A DNA stretch of 64,000 nt from Bradyrhizobium sp. BRP22. Its GTDB lineage: Bacteria > Pseudomonadota > Alphaproteobacteria > Rhizobiales > Xanthobacteraceae. Shown here piece after piece: positions 8,643 to 20,109 of the stretch (position 1 is its first letter; the number at the start of each line of letters is the position of its first letter). Location: NCBI RefSeq assembly GCF_020194175.1, contig NZ_JADYVX010000001.1, positions 62,001 through 126,000 on the forward strand, written 5' to 3'. The position numbers and the translations under genes were made by a program. The notes beneath the pieces were generated by a model. The model had not been told where the DNA came from. It saw only the letters and a program-made list of their open reading frames with translations, and made no database searches.

Positions 8643-9295
8643 TCACGCTCTATCACTGCGACGCCGCGCGTTCGTTCCGGCCGCTCTGGATGCTGGAAGA
8701 GCTCGGGCTTCCATACGAGCTCAAGATGCTGCCGTTCCCGCCGCGCGTGTTCGCGAAGGACTATCTCGCGCTCAACCCGCTCGGCACGATTCCCTTCCTG
8801 ATCGATGGCGAGACGCGGATGACGGAGTCCTCCGGCATCTGCCATTATCTTGGTACCAAATACGGCCCGACCCCTTTGATCGTCGGGCCCGACGAGCCGG
8901 CCTATGGCGCCTTCCTGAACTGGATGTATTTTTCCGACGCCACGCTGACCTTTCCGCAGACGCTGGTGCTTCGTTATAGCCAGCTCGAACCGGAGGAGCG
9001 GCGCAATCCGCAGGTCGCCGGCGATTACGCGAAATGGTTCCTCGGCCGCCTCCGTGCGGTCGAAGCAGCGACCGGCAAGGCCGAGACGCTGTGTGCCGAC
9101 CGTTTCACTGCCGCCGACATTGCCATCGGCTATGCGCTCCGGCTCGCGGACAATATCGGCCTCGGTAAGGATTTCGGTCCCAATGTCTCAGCCTATTGGG
9201 CAAGGCTGCAGCAGCGCGAGGGATACCAGCGGGCGGTGGCTGCGGAACGCAAGGCAGGCATGGAGCAAAACGTCGCGCCACGGGTGCGGCCGTAG
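8639..9295 (+). CDS. Glutathione S-transferase family protein
   Basis: About 218 residues from the ATG at 8639, which overlaps the preceding stop (ATGA) and so indicates translational coupling to the dehydrogenase. The N-terminal thioredoxin-fold domain reads MITLYHCDAARSFRPLWMLE with NPLGTIPFLIDG and TESSGICHYL (the cis-Pro and glutathione-binding Glu/Ser region). The all-alpha C-terminal domain has FTAADIAIGYAL. The N-terminal Ser/Arg of RSFRP sits where catalytic Ser or Cys is found in beta or theta-like classes. It is cytosolic and probably detoxifies or isomerises a catabolic intermediate. Confidence 0.88.
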   Translation: MITLYHCDAARSFRPLWMLEELGLPYELKMLPFPPRVFAKDYLALNPLGTIPFLIDGETRMTESSGICHYLGTKYGPTPLIVGPDEPAYGAFLNWMYFSDATLTFPQTLVLRYSQLEPEERRNPQVAGDYAKWFLGRLRAVEAATGKAETLCADRFTAADIAIGYALRLADNIGLGKDFGPNVSAYWARLQQREGYQRAVAAERKAGMEQNVAPRVRP

Positions 9296-9301
9296 CGCTC
9301 T

Positions 9302-9379
9302 GTCATTCCGGGGCACGCGCAGCGTGAACCCGGAATCTCGAGATTCCGGGTTCGATGCGTCGCATCGCCCCGGAATGAC
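9302..9379. repeat. Palindromic repeat, family A (copy A2, short form)
   Basis: GTCATTCCGGGGCACGCGCA to its complement GCATCGCCCCGGAATGAC, with a central CGGAATCTCGAGATTCCG palindrome. It lies between the glutathione transferase gene and the AraC regulator gene. Confidence 0.9.
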
Positions 9380-9477
9380 GGCGGCTCTGACCACCACTTT
9401 GTAACGGTGACTTCAGCCAGATTTCGGCTATGGTTGGCGCCGCAGCGGCCGAAAGAGCCGCGCGAGGAGGAACCACC

Positions 9478-10284
9478 ATGGACGATCTGGCCCGCGAAGT
9501 CGGCCATCTGATGCTGATCACGCCGGAGCGCGTGTTTTACGCCGGACTGCTCGGCCGGCCGCGCGAGCGCTGTCCGGGCGCATTCCATGTCTATGTCGCG
9601 ATCAGGGGCGGCCTGCACCTCGCGACCAGCGACGGGCGGGAAGCCTATGGCGACCTCGTCGTGACCATGCCGAACCTGCGCCATACCATCGCGAGCGACT
9701 ATCGTTCCGCGATCTGCGTCGCCATCGAGCCCGAAAGCGTCCGCGTCGGCGCGCTCGAATTGTTCGCCAAGCAGTTGATGGGTCCTGAGAGCCAAGTCTT
9801 CGCCGACCGCATTCGGGCCGCCTACGCCGCGCTCGGACGACGGCAATATGGCGACGACCTCTCGAACGCCGAGTTCGACATCATGTGTTTCGGCCAGGCG
9901 TTACCGCAGCGTGCGCTCGATCCGCGCGTGATGCGGGCGATCGCGCGCATCGGCAAGTTCTCCGGCGAACCGGTGACGGCGGTGGACTGCGCGACGGATG
10001 CCTCGCTGTCGCCCTCGCGCTTCCTGCATTTGTTCAAGGAGGAGACCGGGATCTCGTTCCGTTCCTTCCGGGCCTGGAAGCGGGCGCGGCATCTCTTGCA
10101 TTTCGCCAACCAGGACATCAACCTCGCCCATCTGGCGCAGGACATCGGCTATCCCGACTCCACCCATTTCAGCCACTCGATCCGCCGCTTCTATGGCCTG
10201 AAGCCGCGCGCGATCTTCTCCGGCTCGCGCGATCTGGCGATCTATCGCAGCAGCGGATCGTTTACGGAGGTGGTGGTCCCCTAA
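9478..10284 (+). CDS. AraC family transcriptional regulator
   Basis: About 268 residues from the ATG at 9478, which has GAGGAGG 8-14 bp upstream. The N-terminal part (to about residue 130) is a small cupin-like sensing region (FHVYVAIRGGLHLATSDG). The C-terminal part carries two helix-turn-helix units: TDASLSPSRFLHLFKEETGI followed by INLAHLAQDIGYPDSTHFSH and IRRFYGLKPRAI, the AraC/XylS signature. It follows the dehydrogenase/GST genes on the same strand after repeat A2 and probably controls them or the BKACE-carboxylase genes. The target is inferred from position only. Confidence 0.9.
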   Translation: MDDLAREVGHLMLITPERVFYAGLLGRPRERCPGAFHVYVAIRGGLHLATSDGREAYGDLVVTMPNLRHTIASDYRSAICVAIEPESVRVGALELFAKQLMGPESQVFADRIRAAYAALGRRQYGDDLSNAEFDIMCFGQALPQRALDPRVMRAIARIGKFSGEPVTAVDCATDASLSPSRFLHLFKEETGISFRSFRAWKRARHLLHFANQDINLAHLAQDIGYPDSTHFSHSIRRFYGLKPRAIFSGSRDLAIYRSSGSFTEVVVP

Positions 10285-10286
10285 TC

Positions 10287-10370
10287 GTCATGCCCGGGCT
10301 TGTCCCGGGCATCCACGTCTTCCTTTGGCGTCGCCAGCACGTGGATGGCCGGGACAAGCCCGGCCATGAC
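10287..10370. repeat. Palindromic repeat, family F
   Basis: GTCATGCCCGGGCTTGTCCC ... GGGACAAGCCCGGCCATGAC, with an inner CATCCACGT/ACGTGGATG pair. It lies between two convergent genes and could act as a bidirectional transcription stop by its fold. Confidence 0.85.
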
Positions 10371-10426
10371 GGAGAGGGCGTCTACAAATTCGCCCCACCT
10401 GGCCGAACCGAGGCCAGCTGCCGCCA

Positions 10427-11269
10427 TCAATGCGACAGCAGCACGGGCAGGGGCGGGTGCGACATCATGCTGAGCGTGGCGCCGCCGAGCACGAATTGGC
10501 GGAAGCGGGAGTGGCCGAAGGCGCCCATGACCAGAAGATCGCTGTCATGGCTCGTCAGCGCGGCCTCCAGCGCATGCGCAACCGTGCGGCCCGCGGCGTC
10601 GACGGTGTCGAGGATCACCTCGACGCCGTGGCGGGCGAGATGTTTCGCAAGTTCCGGACCGGACCGCTTGGTGTCGATGCGCTTCTCGTTGGTCACCGTC
10701 ACGATGTGAACGCGCTTGGCCTGCGTGAGCAGCGGCAGCGCATCCGCAACCGCCCGCGCGGCCGGACGGCTGAAATCCCAGGTCACCGTTGCCGTATTCA
10801 GGACAAACGGCTTGCGGCTGGTTTGCGGCAGCAGCAGGACCGGGCGGCCGGATTCGAAAATGATCGGCTCGGCATTCCAGGCACCGAACAGCGCGTCGTC
10901 CTGAACCGGGATGATAGTGAGGTCGCGAAGGCGCGCATAGTCGACCAACAGCTCGCGCAGCTCGGAGGTCAGGCCGCGCTCCAGGATGCGCTCCTCGAAC
11001 ACGCCGCGCTTTTCCGCGGCGGCCTGGAATGCCGCGAGCGAAGCCTCGGCTTGAAGGCGTGATTTCTTTTCGTCGCTGGCGGCGATGCCGGGAACGTCGA
11101 GCAGCGCCGGGCTCAGGAAGCTGCCGGGTATCGCGACCCGGATCTCACAGGCGATCGCGGAGATCCTGGCGCCGATCGCGGCGGCGAAATCGGTCGCCAG
11201 ATCGATCGCCGATGGCGGCGTCGTTTCCGGGTAGCTCGCGAGCGTCAAGAGAAGGTCTTTGTAGGCCAT
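10427..11269 (-). CDS. Universal stress protein with two USP domains
   Basis: 280 residues, twice the size of a single USP domain. The first half begins KDLLLTLASYPE and is degenerate in the nucleotide-binding loop. The second half starts near TATVTWDFSRPAARAVADAL and ends with the ATP-binding pattern MGAFGHSRFRQFVLGGAT followed by SHPPLPVLLSH, the classical G-2x-G-9x-G(S/T) arrangement. Cytosolic proteins of this kind bind ATP/AMP and accumulate under stress or low oxygen. It is monocistronic and convergent with the AraC gene. Confidence 0.92.
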   Translation of the reverse strand: MAYKDLLLTLASYPETTPPSAIDLATDFAAAIGARISAIACEIRVAIPGSFLSPALLDVPGIAASDEKKSRLQAEASLAAFQAAAEKRGVFEERILERGLTSELRELLVDYARLRDLTIIPVQDDALFGAWNAEPIIFESGRPVLLLPQTSRKPFVLNTATVTWDFSRPAARAVADALPLLTQAKRVHIVTVTNEKRIDTKRSGPELAKHLARHGVEVILDTVDAAGRTVAHALEAALTSHDSDLLVMGAFGHSRFRQFVLGGATLSMMSHPPLPVLLSH

Positions 11270-11467
11270 GTCTGCATCTCCGCAAGTACAGGTAACTCAT
11301 AGCCCCGACCCGGCCAGCCGGTTTGATGCAGAGCAAACTTTTCATGCGCGCTAGTGCCGCGGCAATCGGCCTGCCGTTGCGGCATTAGCCAGTCAACGCA
11401 AGAGGGCTCGGGCCAAATCCCGCATCATGCAAAAAATCGAGCCATTCAAATACGTTGGACGGGATGC

Positions 11468-12334
11468 ATGAGTGACAAGGCCGTGATCACCTGCGCGCTG
11501 AACGGCGTGCTGACCGATCCAAAACAGCACAATGTGCCGGTGACGCCGGAACAGATGGCGCGCGAGGCCAGGGCTGCGTTCGACGCCGGCGCCAGCATCA
11601 TGCATATCCATCTGCGCCAGCAGGCCCCCGGCAAGGGCCACTTGCCGTCCTGGGAGGTCGGCGTCAGCAAGGAGATCCAGCAGGCGATCCGCGAGGCGTG
11701 CCCCGGCGTCATCATCAACCACACCACCGGCACCTCCGGCCCGAATTACCAGGGCGCGCTCGATTGCGTGCGTGAAACCAGGCCCGAGATCGCCGCCTGC
11801 AACGCCGGCTCGCTGAACTATCTGAAGGTGAAGGCGGACAACACCTGGGCCTGGCCGCCCATGCTGTTCGATAACGCGGTCGAGAAAGTGCAAGACTATC
11901 TCGACGTCATGAAGGATGCCGGCACGATTCCGGAATTCGAATGTTTCGACGTCGGCATCGTGCGCTGCGTCGGCATGTACCGGCAGACCGGCATGTATTC
12001 CGGCCCGCTCGAATACAATTTCGTGATGGGCGTCGCCTCCGGCATGCCGGCCGATCCGGAATTGCTGCCGATCCTGTTGAAGCTGAAAGCGCCGGACGCG
12101 CATTGGCAGGTCACAGCGATCGGCCGCGCCGAGATCTGGCCGCTGCATCAGCGCGCCGCCGATCTCGGCGGGCACCTGCGCACGGGATTGGAAGACACCT
12201 TCTATCTGGCTGATGGCACCAAGGTGACATCCAACGGCCAGTTGATCGATGCGATCGCCGCCTGCGCCCGCAGGGCGGGGCGCGAAATCGCCAGCCCGGC
12301 GGAAGCGCGGCAGATTTTTGGGGTGAGGCACTGA
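11468..12334 (+). CDS. Beta-keto acid cleavage enzyme (BKACE, DUF849; 3-keto-5-aminohexanoate cleavage-like)
   Basis: 288 residues from the ATG at 11468, preceded by GGACGGG. The opening MSDKAVITCALNGVLTD and the HxH zinc motif MHIHLR (His46, His48) are those of the BKACE family, supported by IINHTTGTSGPNYQGALDC, PEIAACNAGSLNYLK, EFECFDVGIVRC and VTAIGRAEIWPLHQRAADLG. These enzymes condense a beta-keto acid with acetyl-CoA to give acetoacetate plus a new acyl-CoA. The substrate of this member is unknown. It is followed on the same strand by a CoA ligase and the two subunits of an acyl-CoA carboxylase, all separated by repeats. Confidence 0.92.
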   Translation: MSDKAVITCALNGVLTDPKQHNVPVTPEQMAREARAAFDAGASIMHIHLRQQAPGKGHLPSWEVGVSKEIQQAIREACPGVIINHTTGTSGPNYQGALDCVRETRPEIAACNAGSLNYLKVKADNTWAWPPMLFDNAVEKVQDYLDVMKDAGTIPEFECFDVGIVRCVGMYRQTGMYSGPLEYNFVMGVASGMPADPELLPILLKLKAPDAHWQVTAIGRAEIWPLHQRAADLGGHLRTGLEDTFYLADGTKVTSNGQLIDAIAACARRAGREIASPAEARQIFGVRH

Positions 12335-12339
12335 GCCCC

Positions 12340-12442
12340 GTCATTCCGGGGCGCGCGCAGCGCGAGCCCGGAATCCATCAGGCCGCATTGTCCGCGGCGA
12401 AATGGATTCCGGGCTCATCGCTTCGCGATGCCCCGGAATGAC
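12340..12442. repeat. Palindromic repeat, family A (copy A3)
   Basis: GTCATTCCGGGGCGCGCGCA ... GCGATGCCCCGGAATGAC, with inner GGAATCCAT/ATGGATTCC arms. It fills most of the gap between the BKACE gene and the CoA ligase gene and ends 25 bp before the ligase start. Confidence 0.92.
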
Positions 12443-12467
12443 GGTTGGTCGAGGGGGAGGGATCAAA

Positions 12468-14072
12468 ATGAACAATCTCATAGCAACCGGCGGCGTGCCG
12501 GGCCCGGGGCAGATCGGGCGGATCGCGATCGGCGATCTCCTGAAGCGCGCGGCACGGCGTTTCCCTGGCCGGATCGCGCTCACCGACGGCGCGCGTCGCG
12601 TCACCTTCACCGAGCTCGAACGTGACGCCAACCGCTTTGCCAACTATCTCGTGCAGCGCGGCCTGAAGCCGGGCGAGAAAATCTCGACGATCTGCAACAA
12701 CTCGGTCGAATTCGTCAAAGCGCTGTTCGGCATTCATCGCGCCGGCCTGGTCTGGGTGCCGATCAACACCATGCTCGGTCCCGCCGACATGGATTACATC
12801 CTCGGCCATGCCGAGGTCCGCTTTGCGCTGATCGACGACAATCTGCATGCGCAAGCGGAGCGGCGCGCGGCGCTGGAACAGCGCGGCATTCAGATGGTCG
12901 CGATCGATCTTGCCGGAAAAGTCGCAGCGACCGGCCTCGAGAACTTCAACGATCTTATCCAAGGTCAGTCCGACATCGAGCCGGAGATCGAGATCAACGA
13001 TCGCGATCTGGCCATGATCATCTACACCTCGGGCACGACCTCGCGGCCGAAGGGCGCGATGCACTGCCATCTCGCGGTGGTGATGGCCGTGATGAGCAAT
13101 TGCATCGAGATGCAGCTCTCGCGCGATGACGGCATCACCGGGCAGTTCCCGCTGTTCCACTGCGCCGGCCATGTGCTGCTGCTCAGCTATCTCTCGGTCG
13201 GCGGCCGCATGGCGCTGATGCGCGGGTTCGATCCCGTGGTCTGCATGGAGGCGATCGTCCGCGACAAGCTCACCGTGTTCGTCGGGCTGTCGCTGATGTA
13301 CCAGGCGATCCTCGATCACCCGCGTCGTCGCGAGTTCGATCTCTCCGGCTTGCGCTGCTGCATCTACACCATGGCGCCGATGGGCCGCCCGCTGCTGGAG
13401 CGTGCGGTCACCGAGCTCTGCCCGAATTTCGTGCTCTCCAGCGGCCAGACCGAGATGTACCCGGCGACCACGATGTCGCGGCCCGAGGTGCAGCTCAATC
13501 GCTTCGGCAATTACTGGGGCGAGTCGCTGATCGTCAACGAGACCGCGATCATGGATGACAACGGCAACCTCCTGCCGCGCGGCGAGATCGGCGAACTCGT
13601 GCATCGCGGGCCGAATGTGATGATGGGCTATTACAAAGACCCAAAGGCGACCGAGGAGGCGCGCAAATTCGGCTGGCACCACACCGGCGACCTCGCGCTG
13701 ATCGATGAGAGCGGTGAGGTGCTGTTCCTCGACCGCAAGAAGGATATGATCAAGTCCGGCGGTGAGAACGTCGCCTCGGTGAAGATCGAGGAGACGCTGC
13801 TCGCCCACCCCGCCGTGCAGAATGCGGCGGTGGTCGGCCTGCCGCATCCGCAATGGGGCGAGGCCGTATCCGCCTTCGTCAAACTGAAGCCGAATGCCGT
13901 GGTCGACGAAGCCGGGATCATCGAACATTGCCGAAAGCATCTCGGCGGCTTCCAGGTGCCGAAACTGGTGCGTATTCTCGAGGAGCTGCCGATGACGGCG
14001 ACCGGCAAGCTGCGCAAGGTCGAACTGCGGCAGGCCTATAGTGAGCATTTCTCGGAAGCGAAAAGCGCGTGA
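12468..14072 (+). CDS. AMP-forming acyl-CoA ligase (ANL superfamily)
   Basis: 534 residues from the ATG at 12468, chosen because GGGGGAGGG lies just upstream. The earlier in-frame Met at 12402 lies inside repeat A3. Motifs: IIYTSGTTSRPKGAM (184-198), a variant of the phosphate loop; SSGQTEMYPAT (adenine region); HHTGDLALIDESGEVLFLDR; KKDMIKSGGENVASVKIEE; and the C-terminal MTATGKLRKVELRQ with the catalytic Lys. It supplies the acyl-CoA substrate, plausibly for the carboxylase encoded next. The chemical identity of the acid cannot be read from sequence. Confidence 0.92.
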   Translation: MNNLIATGGVPGPGQIGRIAIGDLLKRAARRFPGRIALTDGARRVTFTELERDANRFANYLVQRGLKPGEKISTICNNSVEFVKALFGIHRAGLVWVPINTMLGPADMDYILGHAEVRFALIDDNLHAQAERRAALEQRGIQMVAIDLAGKVAATGLENFNDLIQGQSDIEPEIEINDRDLAMIIYTSGTTSRPKGAMHCHLAVVMAVMSNCIEMQLSRDDGITGQFPLFHCAGHVLLLSYLSVGGRMALMRGFDPVVCMEAIVRDKLTVFVGLSLMYQAILDHPRRREFDLSGLRCCIYTMAPMGRPLLERAVTELCPNFVLSSGQTEMYPATTMSRPEVQLNRFGNYWGESLIVNETAIMDDNGNLLPRGEIGELVHRGPNVMMGYYKDPKATEEARKFGWHHTGDLALIDESGEVLFLDRKKDMIKSGGENVASVKIEETLLAHPAVQNAAVVGLPHPQWGEAVSAFVKLKPNAVVDEAGIIEHCRKHLGGFQVPKLVRILEELPMTATGKLRKVELRQAYSEHFSEAKSA

Positions 14073-14092
14073 TGCTGGCCAAGAACACTCCT

Positions 14093-14197
14093 GTCATTCC
14101 GGGGCGCGCGAAGCGCGAGCCCGGAATCCATTTCTCCACAAGCGTCCGCGGCCCGATGGATTCCGGGCCAGCCCCAAGAGGGGCGCCCCGGAATGAC
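14093..14197. repeat. Palindromic repeat, family A (copy A4)
   Basis: GTCATTCCGGGGCGCGCGAA ... GGGCGCCCCGGAATGAC with GGAATCCAT/ATGGATTCC inner arms. It ends 16 bp before the carboxyltransferase start, leaving only the ribosome binding site outside. Confidence 0.92.
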
Positions 14198-14213
14198 GGA
14201 GAGGGCTGAGCCC

Positions 14214-15830
14214 ATGGCCATCATCGAAAACACCATCTCGCCCTCCGGCGCCGCGTTCCAGGCCAATCGCGATGGCATGCTCGCGCTGGTCTCCCGCATG
14301 CGTGCGCTGGAACAGCGTACCCGCGCGGCGTCCGCCGCGGCAAAGGACCGCTTCCACAAGCGCGGGCAGCTCCTGCCGCGCGAGCGGGTGGCGCTGGTGC
14401 TCGATCCCGGTTCGCCCTTCCTCGAACTGTCGACGCTCGCCGGCTACATGTTCGACGTCGCCGACGCCGAAAAGAGCGTGCCGGGTGGCGGGCTGATCGC
14501 CGGCATCGGCTTCGTCTCCGGCATCCGCTGCATGGTCAGCGCCAATGATGCGGGCATCGATGCCGGCGCGCTGCAGCCCTATGGCCTCGACAAGACGCTG
14601 CGGGTGCAGGAACTGGCGCTGGAGAACAAGCTGCCTTACGTGCAGCTCGTCGAAAGCGCCGGCGCCAATCTGTTGCGCTACCGCGTCGAGGACTTTGTCA
14701 GGGGCGGCAACATCTTTCGCAATCTGGCGCGGCTGTCGGCCGCCGGCCTGCCGGTCGTGACTGTGACGCATGGCTCGTCCACCGCCGGCGGGGCCTATCA
14801 GACCGGGCTCTCCGATTACATCGTGATGGTGCGCGGCCGCACCCGCGCCTTTCTCGCCGGGCCGCCGCTGCTGAAAGCCGCAACCGGTGAGATCGCGACC
14901 GAGGAGGAACTCGGCGGCGCCGAGATGCACACCTCGATTTCCGGCCTCGGCGATTACCTCGCCGAGGACGACCGCGACGCCATCCGGATCGCGCGCGATA
15001 TCATGTCCGGTCTCGAATGGGATCGGCGCACGGTCGCGAACGCGTCGTTCAAGCCGCCGCGCTATGATGCGGAAGAATTGCTCGGCATCATGCCGATGGA
15101 CCACAAGCGTCCCGTCGACATGCGCCAGGCGATCGCGCGTTTCGTCGACGATTCCGATTTCACCGAGTTCGGCGCCAATTACGGCCCGGCCACCATCTGC
15201 GGCCATGCCCGCATCGAGGGGCAGGCGATCGGCATCATCACCAATAACGGCCCGCTCGACCCGGCCGGCGCCAACAAGGCCACGCATTTCATCCAGGCCT
15301 GCTGCCAGTCGCGCACGCCGCTGCTCTATCTGAACAACACCACCGGCTACATGGTGGGCAAAGCCTATGAAGAGGCCGGCATGATCAAGCACGGCTCCAA
15401 GATGATCCAGGCGGTGACCTCGGCGACGGTGCCGCAGATCACGATCTACTGCGGCGCCTCGTTCGGTGCCGGCAATTACGGCATGTGCGGCCGCGGCTTC
15501 CATCCGCGCTTCTGTTTCTCCTGGCCCAATGCCAAGACCGCGGTCATGGGCGGCGAGCAGGCCGCCGAGACCATGGCGATCGTCACCGAAGCCGCCGCCG
15601 CGCGGCGCGGCAAGCCGGTCCCGAAAGAGAAACTGGATGCGATGAAGGCCGAGATCATCGGCGTGTTCGACGGCCAGATGGACGTGTTCTCCACCAGTGC
15701 GCGCGTGCTCGACGACGGCGTGATCGATCCGCGCGACACCCGCAGCGTGCTCAGCGAGGTGCTTGCGATCTGCCGCGAGGCGGAGGCGCGCAGTCCCCAG
15801 CGCATGCAGTTCTCTGTGGCACGGCCATGA
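14214..15830 (+). CDS. Acyl-CoA carboxylase carboxyltransferase (beta) subunit
   Basis: 538 residues from the ATG at 14214 behind GAGAGGG. It has the two crotonase-like halves of methylcrotonyl/geranyl/propionyl-CoA carboxyltransferases: RERVALVLDPGSPFLELS, YVQLVESAGANLLRYRVEDF and THGSSTAGGAYQTGLSDYIV in the first half; NNGPLDPAGANKATHFIQAC, YLNNTTGYMVGKAYEEAG, GASFGAGNYGMCGRGFHPRF and MGGEQAAETMA in the second. The MVGKAYEEAGMIKHGSKM block is typical of the methylcrotonyl/geranyl-CoA group (MccB, AtuC) rather than propionyl-CoA. It works with the biotin carboxylase subunit encoded next to carboxylate an unsaturated acyl-CoA. The precise substrate is inferred from similarity only. Confidence 0.92.
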   Translation: MAIIENTISPSGAAFQANRDGMLALVSRMRALEQRTRAASAAAKDRFHKRGQLLPRERVALVLDPGSPFLELSTLAGYMFDVADAEKSVPGGGLIAGIGFVSGIRCMVSANDAGIDAGALQPYGLDKTLRVQELALENKLPYVQLVESAGANLLRYRVEDFVRGGNIFRNLARLSAAGLPVVTVTHGSSTAGGAYQTGLSDYIVMVRGRTRAFLAGPPLLKAATGEIATEEELGGAEMHTSISGLGDYLAEDDRDAIRIARDIMSGLEWDRRTVANASFKPPRYDAEELLGIMPMDHKRPVDMRQAIARFVDDSDFTEFGANYGPATICGHARIEGQAIGIITNNGPLDPAGANKATHFIQACCQSRTPLLYLNNTTGYMVGKAYEEAGMIKHGSKMIQAVTSATVPQITIYCGASFGAGNYGMCGRGFHPRFCFSWPNAKTAVMGGEQAAETMAIVTEAAAARRGKPVPKEKLDAMKAEIIGVFDGQMDVFSTSARVLDDGVIDPRDTRSVLSEVLAICREAEARSPQRMQFSVARP

Positions 15831-15831
15831 T

Positions 15832-15934
15832 TAGAGCATGATCCGGAAAAGTGGAAACCGGTTTTCCGAAAAGATCATGCTCAAAGCAAAGAGATGAGAT
15901 CATGATCCGATTTTCGTCTAATCGGATCATGATC
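15832..15934. repeat. Palindromic repeat, family D (copy D1), two perfect hairpins
   Basis: First hairpin: GAGCATGATCCGGAAAA ... TTTTCCGAAAAGATCATGCTC. Second: a 15-bp perfect inverted repeat, GATCATGATCCGATT at 15898-15912 and AATCGGATCATGATC at 15920-15934, with a 7-base loop. It separates the carboxyltransferase gene from the biotin carboxylase gene. Confidence 0.9.
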
Positions 15935-15950
15935 GAGTGACGGGGGTGGG

Positions 15951-17903
<1,953 letters not shown>

Positions 17904-17908
17904 CCACC

Positions 17909-17990
17909 GTCATTGCGAGGAGCAAAGCGACGAAGCAATCCATAACTCCGCGTGTGGTGACATGGATTGCTTCGCTTCGCTTGCAATGAC
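17909..17990. repeat. Palindromic repeat, family B (copy B1)
   Basis: GTCATTGCGAGGAGCAAAGC ... GCTTCGCTTGCAATGAC with inner AAGCAATCCAT/ATGGATTGCTT arms. It lies between convergent biotin carboxylase and Dpp ATPase genes, a likely site of transcription stopping from both sides. Confidence 0.9.
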
Positions 17991-17995
17991 GGCGA

Positions 17996-18990
17996 TTAAG
18001 CTGAGTTCGCCCGCCCCGTTCCCTCATTCAGCCAGCACGCCACCTGATGTCTTGCGCCCGCGTCCACCAGCGGCGGTCGCTCGAGCTTGCAGCGATCCAT
18101 CGCGTAGCGGCAGCGTGTATGAAAGGCGCAGCCGGAGGGCGGGTTGATCGGGCTCGGCACGTCGCCTTCGACCAGCGGCGTCAGCCGCCTGATCCGAGGG
18201 TTGGCGACCGGCACCGAGGCGAGCAGCGCCTGGGTGTAGGGATGGCGTGGATTGGCGAATAGCTCGGCCTTGTCAGCGATCTCGACGATGCGGCCGAGAT
18301 ACATCACGGCGACGCGGTGGCTGATATGGGCGACGACGGCGAGATCATGCGCGATGAACAGATAGGAAAAGTTGCGCTGGCGCTGCAGGTCGATCAACAG
18401 GTTGATCACCTGCGCCTGGATCGAAACGTCGAGCGCGGAGACCGGTTCGTCGCAGACGATCAGGCTCGGCCCGAGCGACAGCGCGCGTGCGATGCAGATG
18501 CGCTGGCGCTGGCCGCCGGAGAACTGATGCGGATAGTTCTTCATCTGGTCGGGCCGCAGGCCCACCTGCTGGAACAGTTCCGCGACGCGTTCCCGCTTCT
18601 GCTCGCCCGAGGCCAGTCCGTGTACGCTCAAGGGTTCGCCGACGATGTCGCCCGCGGTCATGCGCGGGTTGAGCGAGGCGAACGGATCCTGGAACACGAT
18701 CTGCATCGAGCGCCGATAGGGACGCAGCTCCGACTTGCTCAAGCGCGTGATCGCCTCGCCGTTCAGCCGGATCTCGCCGCTCGATGGCTCGACCAGCCGC
18801 AGCACGCTGCGCGCCACCGTCGACTTGCCGCAGCCGGATTCGCCGACCAGCCCGAGCGTCTCGCCGGGAGCCAGCGAAAAGCTGACGCCATCGACCGCAT
18901 GCACGGTGCCGACCTGCCGCCGCAGCACGCCGCCGCGCACCGCATAGTGCTTCACGAGGTCGGTGACTTCCAGCAGCGGCTGCACCTCGC

Positions 18991-18994
<4 letters not shown>
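17996..18994 (-). CDS. Dipeptide/oligopeptide-type ABC importer ATPase, second (DppF-like)
   Basis: 332 residues from the ATG at 18994, which overlaps the stop of the upstream ATPase gene (ATGA). Walker [11 protein letters not shown]-loop [14 protein letters not shown], signature [14 protein letters not shown], Walker [15 protein letters not shown] and H-loop [15 protein letters not shown] are all present. The C-terminal region has the oligopeptide-transporter extension [20 protein letters not shown] and [14 protein letters not shown], whose cysteines in this family bind an iron-sulfur cluster. It energises the import complex encoded just upstream and is the last gene of the operon. Confidence 0.94.
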
Positions 18995-20004
<1,010 letters not shown>

Positions 20005-20057
20005 CAGATCGGAATGCCTCTTCTTCGAATTGTCATTCCGCTCTGTCTCCTTTGTTT

Positions 20058-20109
20058 GAGCATGATCTTTTCGGAAAACCGGTTCCCCACTTTTCCGGAT
20101 CATGCTCTA
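20058..20109. repeat. Palindromic repeat, family D (copy D2), inside the dpp operon
   Basis: GAGCATGATCTTTTCGGAAA ... ACTTTTCCGGATCATGCTC followed by TA. It sits between the DppC and DppD genes, and its terminal CTA (TAG on the minus strand) is also the stop codon of the DppC gene. Confidence 0.88.
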
